Assembly (NCBI GenBank): GCA_951640165.1 | Contig: OX621263.1 | Coordinates: 3,928,501 to 3,992,500, forward strand | Direction of reading: 5' to 3' | Origin: Pseudoips prasinana | Lineage: Eukaryota; Arthropoda; Insecta; Lepidoptera; Nolidae | DNA length: 64,000 bases | Shown: positions 19,793 to 30,957 of the stretch, piece after piece | How the letters are laid out: each line of letters starts with the position of its first letter | Position numbering within the stretch: the stretch's first letter is position 1 | Program-made: the position numbers and the translations under genes | Notes under the pieces: model-generated | What the model saw: only the letters and a program-made list of their open reading frames with translations | Told to the model about the DNA's origin: nothing | The model's database searches: none

Positions 19793-21706
19793 TCAACAAA
19801 AATTACCGTGTAGAGTATAACCTAAGTTAGTCAACGATATTATAAGTCCTTTTCTGGGTCCTTGTATAATCTGTCTTGTAATAATTAACTCAATGTGGTC
19901 TTGTCCGATCAAAAGGTCGACTTTTTGATCCTTCGTCACTATGTCAAAGTCAATATATTCCGTCAGAAAGTCAAGTCTATTTACAATATTGTCATAATTG
20001 TTTACGGGTAGGTTTAAATTATTTACAGTATGTACATTAAACATATCATACGCAACGTTGCACGAAGTCCCACGTACTTTGAAGCTCACCAATTTCGATG
20101 TCGTGTCTACCGACGTCATTCCATGGGCTCCTCTGATATGAAGCGGCTGATTTGGTCCGTCGAGACCAGCACGCGTAGCGAATGAAGCGTCAATCAGGCT
20201 CACTGCTGCCCCTTCATCTAGAAGTGCCGAAGTCTGCATTTCGCCATTTTGGCCACGGACTATAACTGAGACAACTTTAAGCAGTACTCGCCTTGTATTT
20301 AGACTTTCGGCAGTAGTGTAAACAGGTTTATTGTCTTTGATCAATGCAATGTCACTGCGTTCAGGGGTGATATTTGCTGGAATGATTGCCGTAGTCTTGG
20401 GTTCAGCATGTAGAACTTGGTGATGGACCCGAAAACATCCAGGCTTGTTGCATTTGCCTTTTAACTTGCATTGTTTGAGCTGATGGTTGCCGGACAGACA
20501 AGCAAAACAAAGTTTTGCCTCCGTGACGTATTTCCATTTTTCATCTACAGAGAGATGTAGAAAACTTGGGCAAGCCGAAAGGTGGTGATTTGCCTTACAG
20601 TTGTGGCAGGTTTTTACAGGTGTGGTCGTCATGACTACGGTCTTTGGTTGCCGATTTGGATTCTTGTCAGTTTTTTCAGTTAAACGAGATGGTTGCACTG
20701 CAAATTCTGCTACTGACTTAGCTACTTCAATCAGCCAATCAGCGACATCTTCCAAAGTCGGGTGGGATTGTTTACCACGTATTCTGTCTAAACCCCATTG
20801 GAATTTTAGCGTATGCGGTAGTTTCGTCAAAACGTCACGTATAAGTGTCGGGTTCCGTAGATGGTAAGTTTGATTGTTGGATTTCATGACCGCTACAACA
20901 TTTTGTACTTCCGTCGCGTATTTTATGAGGCTATTTGTGTCATCTTGACGTATGTCCTTAATGGCATGAATTCTGTTCAACATGGTATCAATTATAAGCT
21001 CAGGTCGACCAAACCGTAACTTCAGTGTATCAATAATACGCTCTAGGTTCGAGGCAGTAACCAAAAGCGGGAACACTGCGTCACGTGCCTCCCCTCGAAG
21101 GCACCTAGCTAGTCGTGCTATGTTCTCCTCTTTCGTAAAGCCACAAAGCTTAGATGTCGTTTTGAATTGTGAGAAGAACAGGGTCCATTCGTCAGGGCTA
21201 CCAGAGAATGTTGGCAGATCTTTGAAATAACCCGTCTGTCTAGCCATGATTTTTTTCATATCGTGTGTGTTAACCGTTGTCAATTCGCAATTGTTTTCCT
21301 CTCGAGAACGAGGCAGAGATGGCAGAGATTTCGATGAACTAGCCGTAGAGCTCATAGCACTAAGTTCACGTCTGGCTTTATCGAGAATATTTTTCGAAAA
21401 TGCGGCTATTTTGTCCTCCGCCTCTCGGACTATTTTCTCTTTTGATGAGTATTTCTTACCTGATGAGCACATGTAATCCGTGTTTTCAATTCTTTGGTCA
21501 TTCGTATGAGCTCTTGATAGTACAGAGATGAAAGATCGAGTCGCATTTACCTGCTTACTCCTCGACGAGCCCGTGGCAGGTGCTTTGTCGAGCTTCCGTG
21601 CCGTCTGGTCACCGCCGAAGTCGTCACCCAAGCGCGGCGCACTTTTGCTCTTCGAGCGTGTCAACATATTTTTCGTGGACTGTATGTCTTCATAGATTGG
21701 TATCAA
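19793..21706 (-). pseudogene. BEL/Pao gag-protease, truncated
   Basis: A 637-codon frame running from the gag start through the zinc knuckles and the DEGA protease motif, ending by chance shortly after the break (LHGNFC). Compared with copy 1 I count about a dozen amino-acid differences in some 620 shared residues, so the copies are near 98% identical. The gag N-terminus and the main gag are in one frame here. Two possible starts are 21706 and the MLTRSKS methionine about 13 codons in. Confidence 0.85.
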
Positions 21707-21880
21707 TTACGGCTCGTGGGCCACATGTTAAAGAAAACCACAGAAATTCATGTCGTCTTTTATTCCATATCTTTCCTTCTACTGTCACAATCTTCTATGT
21801 TTTACAAACCTTTTTATCTGTCATGTCAAGTCTGTTCTTGAGGCGGCCAACGTCATTTCAGGTCTAAAAAGTCCGTAACA
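19798..21880 (-). mobile_element. BEL/Pao retrotransposon, copy 2 (inverted, 3'-truncated, with 5' LTR)
   Basis: From 19798 to 21677 it is the reverse complement of 14387-16267, differing in length only by the one A. It then continues into a leader and a probable LTR that copy 1 lacks. It stops after the protease region, so RT, RNase H and integrase are missing. Confidence 0.85.
21726..21880 (-). repeat. Probable 5' LTR of BEL copy 2
   Basis: Read on the minus strand this 155-base segment begins TGTTACGGAC and ends TCTTTAACA, giving a TGTTA...TAACA inverted end. It holds an AATAAA signal (GGAATAAAAGACG). Directly after it comes TGTGGCCCACGAGCCG, placed where a tRNA primer-binding site would lie. 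Inference: there is no second LTR to compare. Confidence 0.55.
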
Positions 21881-22124
21881 GGTAACACTAATAGACTACA
21901 GACCCGATTTTTTAATTTATTCCACGGATAGTACTATACTCACTACCTTAATTGAAAATATCTTCTAAGTGGCTTAATCTAAACAACTGAGATAATTTTA
22001 TATCTTTTGTTATTAATAAGAGTGTAGCAATTGTCTATTTCTTACCTATTTACTCATAACAAACACTGACACGAGGAAACAGTAGCCTCGTTTTAGTGTT
22101 AGATATAGTGAAATAGACAATTAT

Positions 22125-22388
22125 TCATCATCATCATCATTACAGCTTAAACAAGTCCACTGCTGGACAAGCCTCCCTCAAGAATCATCTTGAGGGGATA
22201 TGCCATAATCGCCACGCTTGGCAGGCGGGTTGGCGATCGCAGTATGATGGTCGTAGTACTCAGAAGGAAGCTGCTTCCCGTCCTCTGGTAGATATTCCCT
22301 CGGGTCGACTTCTGCGCCCCCCACGGGATGAGATGGGGTGATGATATTCTGATTCTGATATTTGTCGCCGTCACCACACAGCAGACAA
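22125..22388 (+). mobile_element. Repeat R6, full-length copy
   Basis: Starts with (ATC)n, then AAGTCCACTGCTGGACAAGC, GGCGATCGCAGTATGATGGTC, GATATTCCCTCGGGTCGAC, GGGATGAGATGGGGTGATG. It is nearly the same as 39876-40150. On the minus strand it ends in VQQWT-like sequence and (GAT)n, as RTE LINEs do, so it may be a LINE 3' end or a SINE that borrowed one. Confidence 0.6.
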
Positions 22389-23310
22389 TTATTACGTAGG
22401 TATAAAATACCTAATATACATTACGACAGGTTGGAAAAATCGTTTGTTGTAAGAGGCAACAATCTCGAGTAGGTATGCTTAGTGGCAATAGTATTTTGTG
22501 TCAATGTGCAAAAACTCTGAAACAAATGTGAATGTTATTTGTAATAAAACAGTTAATTGCTATATCAGATTATTATTTACCGGGAAGAATATTCATCCAT
22601 TTTTGTTTCAATTCCTCGTTTTAGGGAAATCTAGAAAAACGATCCATTAAATACGTAACGAATGGTTACCCTGTTGCTGAACTTAGCCAAAATATAGAAA
22701 CATTACAAGATAACAATTACTTGTGAAAAGATATACGACTCCCCAGATGACCCTCACTTTTACACCCTTTTACGCAACAAGTTAAAACCATTTCTAAGCA
22801 AATTGGAAGTGGATTGGAGCACAATACGATAAATAATTTCAAAACAAACATTCGCCATATTTGTTTACAAATTGAGTGTGGTAAACGTCATTTCTTATAA
22901 ATACTGCTATTGAATTTACTAAACCCAAATAAAATGTATTTAAAAAGCTAACAAAGAATAAGACATAGTTTAAAAAAACGTGTACGTCTTAAATAAATAA
23001 AAATTATTTAATTATAGTTATATGAAAACATAATCCTAGGTGTTTGACCAAAAATTCTACTATTTTATACGTCAAGTAAGTTATTTTTAGGCTGGCCATC
23101 TGTTAGACAGGGACAGATTCCAAAACGAGACCCTCTCAAGGGGTCCGTTTTTTCCTATTGGTACACTACAAAGAGAAATGGACTGTATCTTAAAGACTTT
23201 GAGTTCATTTTACTTTGAACTAAATCTTGAAGTGCGCAATCTTGTTATATTGTAATATCTTTGCGCCTAACATATTAATTTTGAAAAAAAATATTTAGTA
23301 GTACTTATAG
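22389..23310. other. Unassigned AT-rich region
   Basis: No coding frame of note and no repeat recognised within the window. Confidence 0.4.
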
Positions 23311-23313
23311 ATC

Positions 23314-23860
<547 letters not shown>

Positions 23861-23880
23861 AGGGCGAAACAAAAAAAAAA

Positions 23881-24186
23881 CTTGTGTGTACTTATGTACA
23901 CGCGTTAGAAGTTATACTTCTTAATATACAACTTGAATATAGTTATCAATTTTCATACCACCTAGAACTAACGTCATGCTGTTATTTATACGATGCGCGC
24001 GCATCGTAAAAATTCACTCTCATACATTTTCATACCACCTAGAACTAACTTCATGCTGTTATTTTTACTCTCATACCACCTAGAACTAACTTCATGCTGT
24101 TAAATTTTTTGGTGTCGGTGTGCGCGCGCATCGTAAAAATTCACTCTCATCATTTTTCTCCATCGCGCCAAAAGAAGTATAACTTC
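23881..24186 (+). mobile_element. MITE-like repeat RM, copy 1
   Basis: The body is bounded by GAAGTTATACTTCTT and AAGAAGTATAACTTC. Inside are modules of about 60 bases (CATACCACCTAGAACTAAC TTCATGCTG) and the 20-base perfect palindrome TACGATGCGCGCGCATCGTA near 23990. A CTTGTGTGTACTTATGTACA leader precedes it. The inverted second copy is at 28910-29161. Confidence 0.65.
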
Positions 24187-24239
24187 AAAAAATCATAATA
24201 TGTTGTTTTTCATTTAGGTACTCTTTTTAATATCTCTTC

Positions 24240-24470
24240 ACATAGAAACCAGAAGGGTTAAGATGATAGGACCTCTAAACCGAAACGACCAGTTAATCAC
24301 AAACAAAATAGAAGGAAAGATAGAAGAAAGAGAGGAAGACAGCGAAGAAAGTTTACTGATAAACTTAAAGAAAAATTACAAGTGGACACTTATAAAAAAG
24401 TAAAAGAGATGGCTCTACAACGGGATAAATAGGCAATGTTGTAGCACTTAAATTTTAGATACCTACATGC
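24240..24470 (+). pseudogene. LINE ORF2 C-terminal remnant
   Basis: The plus strand encodes ITNKIEGKIEER, RGRQRRKF, KVKEMALQRDK in shifting frames, matching the usual end of RTE/Jockey-like ORF2 (KIEGKIEGRRGRGR type). Several indels. Inference from motif memory. Confidence 0.5.
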
Positions 24471-25395
24471 ATGAATGGAGAGATCATAACCTTATTCGGT
24501 TTTGAACAAATAAAGTTCCTAAAGGAAAATAAACTATATTGCATTAGCGCGTATTGCCATAACATTATATGAAGGCGGTAACAGCTCATAATATAAGAGC
24601 CTCGTATTGATTTTGTTTTTATATGGCCATATCTTAGAATTTTAACATATATAATGGTTAAGATCTTAGAAGTAGGTAAGTAATAAACAGGCCCGGATCT
24701 AGGGAGGGGGGGGGGGAGCCGGGGTTACGCGCCGCGCCGTTGAATTTAGCCAGGAACTCTGCGTTTTTAAAAAGTAAGCGCCGTTTTTATTTGCTGATAT
24801 AGAAAAGCTTCAGGGTTCTATCAATTGCAATAAATCTATGCGCATGAATCGCAGGATGATTTTCCAAATTGATTGCCCGAAATTTTAGCTAGATTGAGCG
24901 AAGTTTTAGCAATATAGACTAATAAAAATGATTTGCTTCTATGAGCCAGGAACGCTATCGATCGCCATCGAGTCTTGCAATCTTAGCGACAGAAAATCGA
25001 ATTGCACACGAGTTAAATTATGGCAAGGCCATAGTAAAATCTAATTTTATTCACAATAGCAATAATATATTTGATTTTTATTATACATACTAACTGCGCC
25101 CTGTTGTTATACCCTCGTTAAACTGTATACATTATAGCCTATTTGTTATTCGGATTTATAAGCAATATTACTACAAAGTTTCATCAAAATCCGTTTGGTA
25201 GTTTTTGTGTGAAGATTTAAATTAGTAACAATTAAAATCTTAAAAAATAATATTAGTATTACACCTATAGATTATTTCTCGGCAAGGTTCGACGGTGTTG
25301 GTAAGATCAGTTGTTCTCCAATGATAAGTAATGGAATCAGGCGTTACTTTGCGGAAATCCATAACAATCAAAATACAATAATATAATCAATATAT
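24471..25395. other. Unassigned region with a G-run
   Basis: AT-rich apart from a run of 13 G broken only by one A at about 24703-24717. No gene recognised. Confidence 0.4.
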
Positions 25396-25562
25396 AGTGT
25401 TGATTCCGCTAATTGTCAGTTTAATCTTGCATGGTATCGTACTGGCGAATGTAATTTGCTTTTTTATATTGTCCTTCTTGCATGTACACATTTTTGCGGG
25501 CGGGAGGACGGTGCAAATTGCATCCCGGCATGATTAAACTGACAATTAGCGGAATTAACACT
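25396..25562. mobile_element. Short MITE with 31-bp inverted ends
   Basis: The left end AGTGTTGATTCCGCTAATTG (continuing TCAGTTTAATC) and the right end are inverted repeats with one mismatch over about 31 bases; total length 167 bases. It has no coding capacity. The class is uncertain. Confidence 0.75.
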
Positions 25563-26050
25563 TCTATGGTACTAAGTTCACCTATTACAATATTTTGTGT
25601 CCTGAAGTGTTAATAAACAATAACCCACATTCCTTCGCTTCACGGAAAAAAAAGATAATAGACGGACGCCATCTTGTTATGTCGATAGAAACTCTACCTA
25701 TACTCTCTGTCATATTACGGATGAAGTCATCAAAGACTTTCATTTTTTCAACTGGCGCTTTTTTTACATTTTTATAATCAATTCAGTAGGTTATATCTAC
25801 ACATACTAGTACAAATAAACGCTTTACAAGATGAGTGAAAGTTTTGAACTAAAGTATGCTTCAATAGTTAGACAAACATACAGTTTTTATTAGGTAAAAA
25901 CTACCAAATAATAATACAATGTTCTCAATACTCATTTGTCAAGAGATACTTATATGAAAAGGCCCCTCGCATACGACCATTTTTATACTGATTGGAGCTT
26001 GACTACGAATGACTTTAGTCGTTTCTTTTATTCGTATTACAACGCAGGTC
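25563..26050. other. Unassigned region
   Basis: Nothing recognised; a 60-codon open frame here shows no domain. Confidence 0.4.
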
Positions 26051-26395
26051 ATCACCATGTCAGCATCATGGCTGACATAATGATAGCCTGTGGTGACCTG
26101 GGGAGGCGCCTTTTGTCCAGCAATAAAGTCATAACTTTTACTGCTGGACGAAGGCTGAAAAGATTTCCACAATGGAGTTGTGTTCATAATTTGGAGGGAT
26201 ATGGTATAATCACCACCCTTGGTAGATGGGTTGGCGGTAAATGATGGTCATAGTATAAAGAGAAACGTTGCTGCCTGTTCTCTGGGAGATATATCCTTGG
26301 GTCGGCTTCTACGCCCCCCACGGGTTAAAATGGGGTGGTGATATTCTATAACATCAACTGCAGAGCAACCTCAGGCTACATAATGGCATAATAGT
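26050..26395 (+). mobile_element. Repeat R6, diverged copy with small inverted duplications
   Basis: The R6 signature (GGGTTGGCGGTAAATGATGG, CTTCTACGCCCCCCACGGG) is present. The start contains two snap-back structures: CAGGTCATCACCATGTCAGC followed by its near complement, and GTCCAGCAATAAAGT followed by ACTGCTGGAC. Confidence 0.5.
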
Positions 26396-26543
26396 GAAAT
26401 ATTTTTCCTGCCGCCAGCTATTTGAAAAATAAGTCTATGATGAAAGTACACCCATCCACATATAGGTACTATTGCATATGCTAACTCTCACTAGTGTGTT
26501 GTAAAATAAAAAAAATAAAAGGTTTTATTCACGTAGACTTTAA

Positions 26544-28121
26544 CCCTTAAATTGGCATACATTTTTTTTCGGGAAAAATGTTTTTATTTTATTTTCCCCA
26601 CTCTAATTGATGTACTAAGGAGTTGAAAAAAATAAAGAAAAAAATCTAGCTATCACAGTTTCCGCGAAAACTTATGTTCTACGGGTATGACGGTGCCAAC
26701 TACTATACAAAATACTGACCTTCTTTCATGTGCTACCGGTATCACATCGCCATGAAATGAATGAAAGACTTTGTCCAAGTATTATAATTATTTTTATTTA
26801 TTTAACATATAAAATGTGCACTAATCAGTCTCAAAATATAACCATTCACTAAAAGGAGCTTGAAAATAAAATTTTATATATCAAAAATAAAATTGTTACT
26901 AAGAAATAATTGTTATTTAGTGTGAAATTCCAGAAAACTGTTCGTTTTAGTGTCACCAGTGGTGAAGCATAAATGCATATTGCATTTTATATTATACACT
27001 TTCGTTTTTCACGCTTTGCAATGCCTACATCGGGATTGCTTAACTGTCGAAATTGGGAAATGTCCAAATGCATCGTAGGGAACATTGTCTTCTGGTCTCG
27101 AGATAGTAGCTTTTCGTAATATTCGTCCGTCATCTTGTCCATACTATCTTGCGACGTAGGAGTCTTGTTTGCATGACACAGCGCCTCAAACAATTCAAGA
27201 CGAAACTCTTTCAACCATTTCTTCTTTTTGCCATCTCGTCTGCACAATAACCTAGTTTTGTTTATGCATCCATGTCCACATACAACCACGTTCAAACAGC
27301 CTGTGCAATGTGGCCTCTATTCTTCTTTCTCATTTCTTTGTCCGACGAATATTGGTGTAAGTTGTATGTTTTCAAAACTAGTGCCATTATAAGCATTATC
27401 AAAATCACTTTGCAGAAGATTTAAGCGTCTATAAGAGGAGTCCAGGGAGGGTGGAACGGAGCTAAAGTAAGACGGCGTTGGTGGAATGAAATCAGAATCG
27501 TTATCAGCAGCAGAACTGTCATAAAAGCAAGCATTTCCTACAGCCACTGATGGCAAAACTTGTGTGATAGCGATAGGTTGAAGCACTGCAGCAAAAGTAA
27601 AAATATCGTGCTGTACAAACACCAAAAATCTTCAAACCAATAAAAAAATAAACAAAAGGACACGGGTAAATTCTATACGCATAAATTGGCAATGTACTAC
27701 GGGTATGACAATGTTTAATTGGGATCCTTTACACAATAATAAGCAACGGGATACCCGTAGTACACACAAGTATTCAAGAATATAAAATAAGGGTTGTGCT
27801 ATTTAGCCAAATAAAAATGGCTTGATGGTGTAATTTATTATGTTTTCAATCCATGTACAACGAATTAACCCCCACTCCTAAGACAAAATATCAATAAATT
27901 AATCAACAAACTTACACGTGACGCAAGCGCAGCCGGTCGTTTTGGCGATATCTTGAAAATAAACTCAGCTAAGTGAAATTTTGCCATAAGAAATATTTTG
28001 CCAGCCAAAAATTACCTTACCAACTTATTCATGTAAACGCATGGTAGAATTTCCTATTGTCTAAGTCATTAGAATTTTTCAAACTCTCCGTCTTACCCGT
28101 ATCACACTACCAATTTAAGGG
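26544..28121. mobile_element. piggyBac-like transposon, 1578 bp, defective
   Basis: Terminal inverted repeats CCCTTAAATTGG and CCAATTTAAGGG, with TTAA on both sides (26540-26543, 28122-28125), as expected for piggyBac. Subterminal motifs of the form TACGGGTATGAC recur in both directions (near 26680, 26738, 27700, 27750, 28094). No DDD transposase is recognisable; a 0.64 kb broken reading frame lies inside. It would depend on a transposase from elsewhere. Confidence 0.85.
26987..27625 (-). pseudogene. Unrecognised reading frame inside the piggyBac-like element
   Basis: One frame of about 211 codons is interrupted by a single TAG at 27317-27319: 102 codons upstream and 109 downstream are in phase. 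The upstream part is serine/proline/aspartate-rich (SAADNDSDFIPPTP). The downstream part starts with closely spaced cysteines (C-x2-C-x5-C-x3-C), then KKKKW and a charged helical stretch. I do not recognise the family; it could be a passenger, a decayed transposase part or a captured host fragment. The frame opens after a TGA near 27635 and has no good ATG. Confidence 0.6.
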
Positions 28122-28443
28122 TTAAAGTAGCGAATGTATACAGACCATATTTTTAGTAATATAGTTATATACATCATTACTTCTCGGCACATCTAGATAT
28201 TTAGAAACACGAAATAATTTCGAAATAACATTTAATTTTACTTAGCTAGCTTATTTGAGATATTATCAAAGTGATTATTTATAGGTTTATATACTTTAAA
28301 GTATCATAGTTTATATTTTACACTATCATATCTGAATGTTTCATTCTGTATTAAAGTAAGAATTCCAAATTATTATGGTGCCCGTATTTCAAAAAATCTG
28401 AAGTCACTTATATTATTTTATTACGGTAATTATTTATATTACA

Positions 28444-28641
28444 CTAGCGGCCCGGTACGTGCTTCGCTACGTATAAGGCATAGTAACAAAAGTTTTCAAG
28501 ACTTTTTTAAAATTTTCTCTACGTACAAACCTTCCCTGGACTTCCACGAATAATTCACGACCAAAATTAGGCAAATCGGTAAAGGCGTTGTTGAGTTATA
28601 ACATTACAACGAAAAGTGGCATTGATTTTTATATATATAGA
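28444..28641 (-). mobile_element. Non-autonomous Helitron, family H4
   Basis: On the minus strand it starts TCTATATATATAAAAATCAA and ends GAAGCACGTACCGGGCCGCTAG, followed by T. The 3' hairpin is GC-rich. The body differs from H1 and H2. Confidence 0.7.
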
Positions 28642-28909
28642 TATATTATATTTTATGTAATATATTATTGTAATATATTTACAATACAATATGGTATATA
28701 TACAATACTGTATTAAATTATTTCTAATCGTCGGTCGTCTACGGAGGGCATAAAACTTAAGAGATATTGTGTTAACCAAATTGGCAATTATTTTTTATTA
28801 GAGACTTATAGTTGTGATCTTGACATTTGATTTCTCTATTCATAAGGTTGTAAGTTCAATTAAAAGGGTTGTTATATTAAAGACTCCATGAATAAGCGTG
28901 ATAATTTTT

Positions 28910-29161
28910 GAAGTTATACTTCTTTTGGCGCGATGGAGAAAAATGATGAGAGTGAATTTTTACGATGCGCGCGCACACCGACACCAAAAAATTTAACAGC
29001 ATGAAGTTAGTTCTAGGTGGTATGAGAGTGAATTTTTACGATGCGCGCGCATCGTAAAAGTAACAGCATGAAGTTAGTTCTAGGTGGTATGAAAATGTAT
29101 GAGAGTGAATTTGTATATTAAGAAGTATAACTTCTAACGCGTGTACATAAGTACACACAAG
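28910..29161 (-). mobile_element. MITE-like repeat RM, copy 2
   Basis: Inverted relative to 23881-24186, with one fewer internal module. The palindrome of ATGCGCGCGCAT type is present again. Ends GAAGTTATACTTCTTTTGGC and GAAGTATAACTTCTAACGCG. Confidence 0.65.
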
Positions 29162-29169
29162 TTTTTTTA

Positions 29170-29285
29170 TTTCTTAAAGGCTAGAAACGCAATAGCGGCT
29201 CCTCTGGTGTTGCCAGTGTTTATGGACGGCGATGATCACTTACCATCAAGTGACCGGTTGCTCGTTTCCTTTGCATTTACCATAT
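29170..29285 (-). repeat. Interspersed repeat R11, diverged
   Basis: Minus-strand match to the repeat at 50247-50354: GAGCAACCGGTCACTTGATGG and GCCGTCCATAAACACTGGCAAC. Class unknown. Confidence 0.5.
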
Positions 29286-29307
29286 ACAGATTAATTAAAT
29301 AATCCTA

Positions 29308-30009
29308 TCCTACTAATATTATAAACGCGAAAGTTTGTAAGTATGGATGGATGGATGTTTGTTACTCTTTCACTGACAAAACTGCTGAATGGATTTCAAT
29401 GCAACTTTACAATAATATAGCTTATATACATCAAAACAACATATAGTCTACAATTTATAAAGATACTAGCTGTGCCCCACGGTTGGACCCGCGTTAAATT
29501 TTAATATATTACACAGCTCCTCCCACGTAGGTAATAGCGTGATAATATGTAGCCTATATGAGGACCTGACGTCTTAGTAATATTCATGCAAAATTTTAAG
29601 TAAATCCATGCATTACTTTTTGAGTTTAGCCCGGACATACTCGTACATACAGACAAACAGACAAAAATTATAAAATCTATATTTTTGGTTTCGATATCGA
29701 TTGTAGATCATGCCCCAAGTATCCTTTAAAAAAAATATTCAATGTACAGTTTTGACTTTCCTACGATTTTATTATATGTATAGATTGTGTGAATTGTCCA
29801 AAATATGACGATAAGTGTCAAGTAAGTAGGAGAAAATGTACCATCTGCGAACTATTTTGGCGTGCACTGCCAAAACCGCTAGAGGTACACATCCTACTAA
29901 TGTTATAAATTCAAAAGTTTGTGAGTATAGATGTATGGATGTACCTATGTTTGTTACTCTTTTACGCCAAAACTACTTTAACGCGGGTGAAACTGCGGGC
30001 CACGGCTAG
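29308..30009 (+). mobile_element. Helitron-like repeat H3 (composite) hosting an H1 Helitron
   Basis: Starts TCCTACTAATATTATAAACG CGAAAGTTTG. It is split at 29465/29785 by H1, then runs to AACCGCTAGAGGTA at 29887, where a second H3 start (29891) leads to an end with GCGGGTGAAACTGCGGGCC and CTAG. The same composite is present at 53605-55100. Confidence 0.65.
29466..29784 (-). mobile_element. Helitron H1 inserted in H3
   Basis: A full-length H1 copy on the minus strand (CTAGCTGTGCC ... TATAGA). Its flanks read AAAGATA and TTGTGTG; the uninterrupted H3 copy near 53751 reads AAAGATATTGTGTG. The insertion is precisely between A and T with no duplication. Confidence 0.92.
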
Positions 30010-30349
30010 TATAATATATTACTACTAATTTACAATGCTGAGTGTGCTATATTGTGCTGACTGGTTACGTCAACGAATATCCCCACCCCATCTCATCCCT
30101 GAGGGAATACCTACCCGAGAATCGGCAGCCACGTCTCTCTGATCCATAGGTCGCTGGTTCAGATCCGGCTCGAAGGACCAGAATGTTTATTATTTCAGCT
30201 TAGGTCCTAATCAATCACAACACCAAAATGAGATATAATTGTTTATTTACCACTTTATATTTAGGTTACACTGTTTTAAATTAATGAATTAGATATTAGA
30301 TCGAGAGAACGTGTGTCTTGCTTGAGGTGCGAAACCAAAGAGGAAGGAC

Positions 30350-30640
30350 CTTATTGGAGTTTTGGCCCCAACGCGGAAAAAGACGCATCGAGGCTATGTT
30401 TTATTTTCAAAAACTGGTGTAAATTCGAGTTTTTATGTGTAAATATGGTGGATTTTTAGACATAACATACACAAGTGGAGGAAAGTGCGATATTGACGTG
30501 AATTGTGATTTTCCGTGTTGTAACCAAAACTCCATAGAGCCTCTAGTAAAGTCTCCACTGCTTTACTGGGGTTGGACAAGGATGACTTGACTGTGACGGA
30601 CTTTACTTGACAATGACGGAAATAAATGATATAAAAATAT
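30350..30640 (+). repeat. Interspersed repeat R7, copy 2
   Basis: Direct-orientation copy of 23476-23860 with about 15 bases deleted and the minisatellite end shortened. Confidence 0.6.
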
Positions 30641-30885
30641 AATATATTTACTGAAAAATCATAAGGCCAAAGAAGCCAGAGCCGTAAAAACGAATTTAAA
30701 AAAAACTTACCTTATTTTTTGATAATGCAGGGGGAATGCCTACGCATGCCACACGCAAAAAAGTGTATGCACTCTGCGGGTATCTCGGTTTGTAGCGACT
30801 AAACCTAAACTGCCGTGGACTTCTTTTGGTGCATGATGGGAGGAGCCCCTGCAACATGGGTGCTGCTCCGGTGCCTGGGGCTCTA

Positions 30886-30955
30886 CCGGCTAAGTCGCCG
30901 AATATCAACTATGTGCATGGTGTTCAAATAAATAAAGGTTAAAAATGACTAAATC
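30886..30955 (+). mobile_element. Palindromic MITE R9, left end fragment
   Basis: GGGGCTCTACCGGCTAAGTC GCCGAA and CAAATAAATAAAGGTTAAAA match the R9 left arm. The matching right arm fragment is at 31395-31453, after a LINE remnant, so R9 may have been interrupted by that LINE. Confidence 0.65.
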
Positions 30956-30957
30956 CA

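Larger units (their letters stand above)
14387..19797 (+). mobile_element. BEL/Pao LTR retrotransposon, copy 1 (no LTRs)
   Basis: An almost whole internal region: gag start, full gag-pol frame and about 138 bases of 3' untranslated sequence. The homology with copy 2 begins at 14387 (CACGAAAAATATG). No LTR is seen on either side, so it is an incomplete provirus. The right end abuts the inverted copy 2 at a run of A. Confidence 0.85.
26499..28430 (-). mobile_element. LINE-tail repeat RA split by a piggyBac-like element
   Basis: RA starts at 26499 (AATAAAAGGTTTTATTCACGTAGACTT) and resumes at 28126 (AGTAGCGAATG ... TTTAGTAATATAGTT ... CTAGATATTTAG), giving the original order once the inserted element is removed. 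The other RA copies supply the empty site. Confidence 0.7.

Noticed and set aside
14387..21880. Product of retroviral-type autointegration of one cDNA
   Set aside because: The two arms differ at about a dozen amino-acid positions, too many for one cDNA unless the event is old; an LTR is present at only one outer end.
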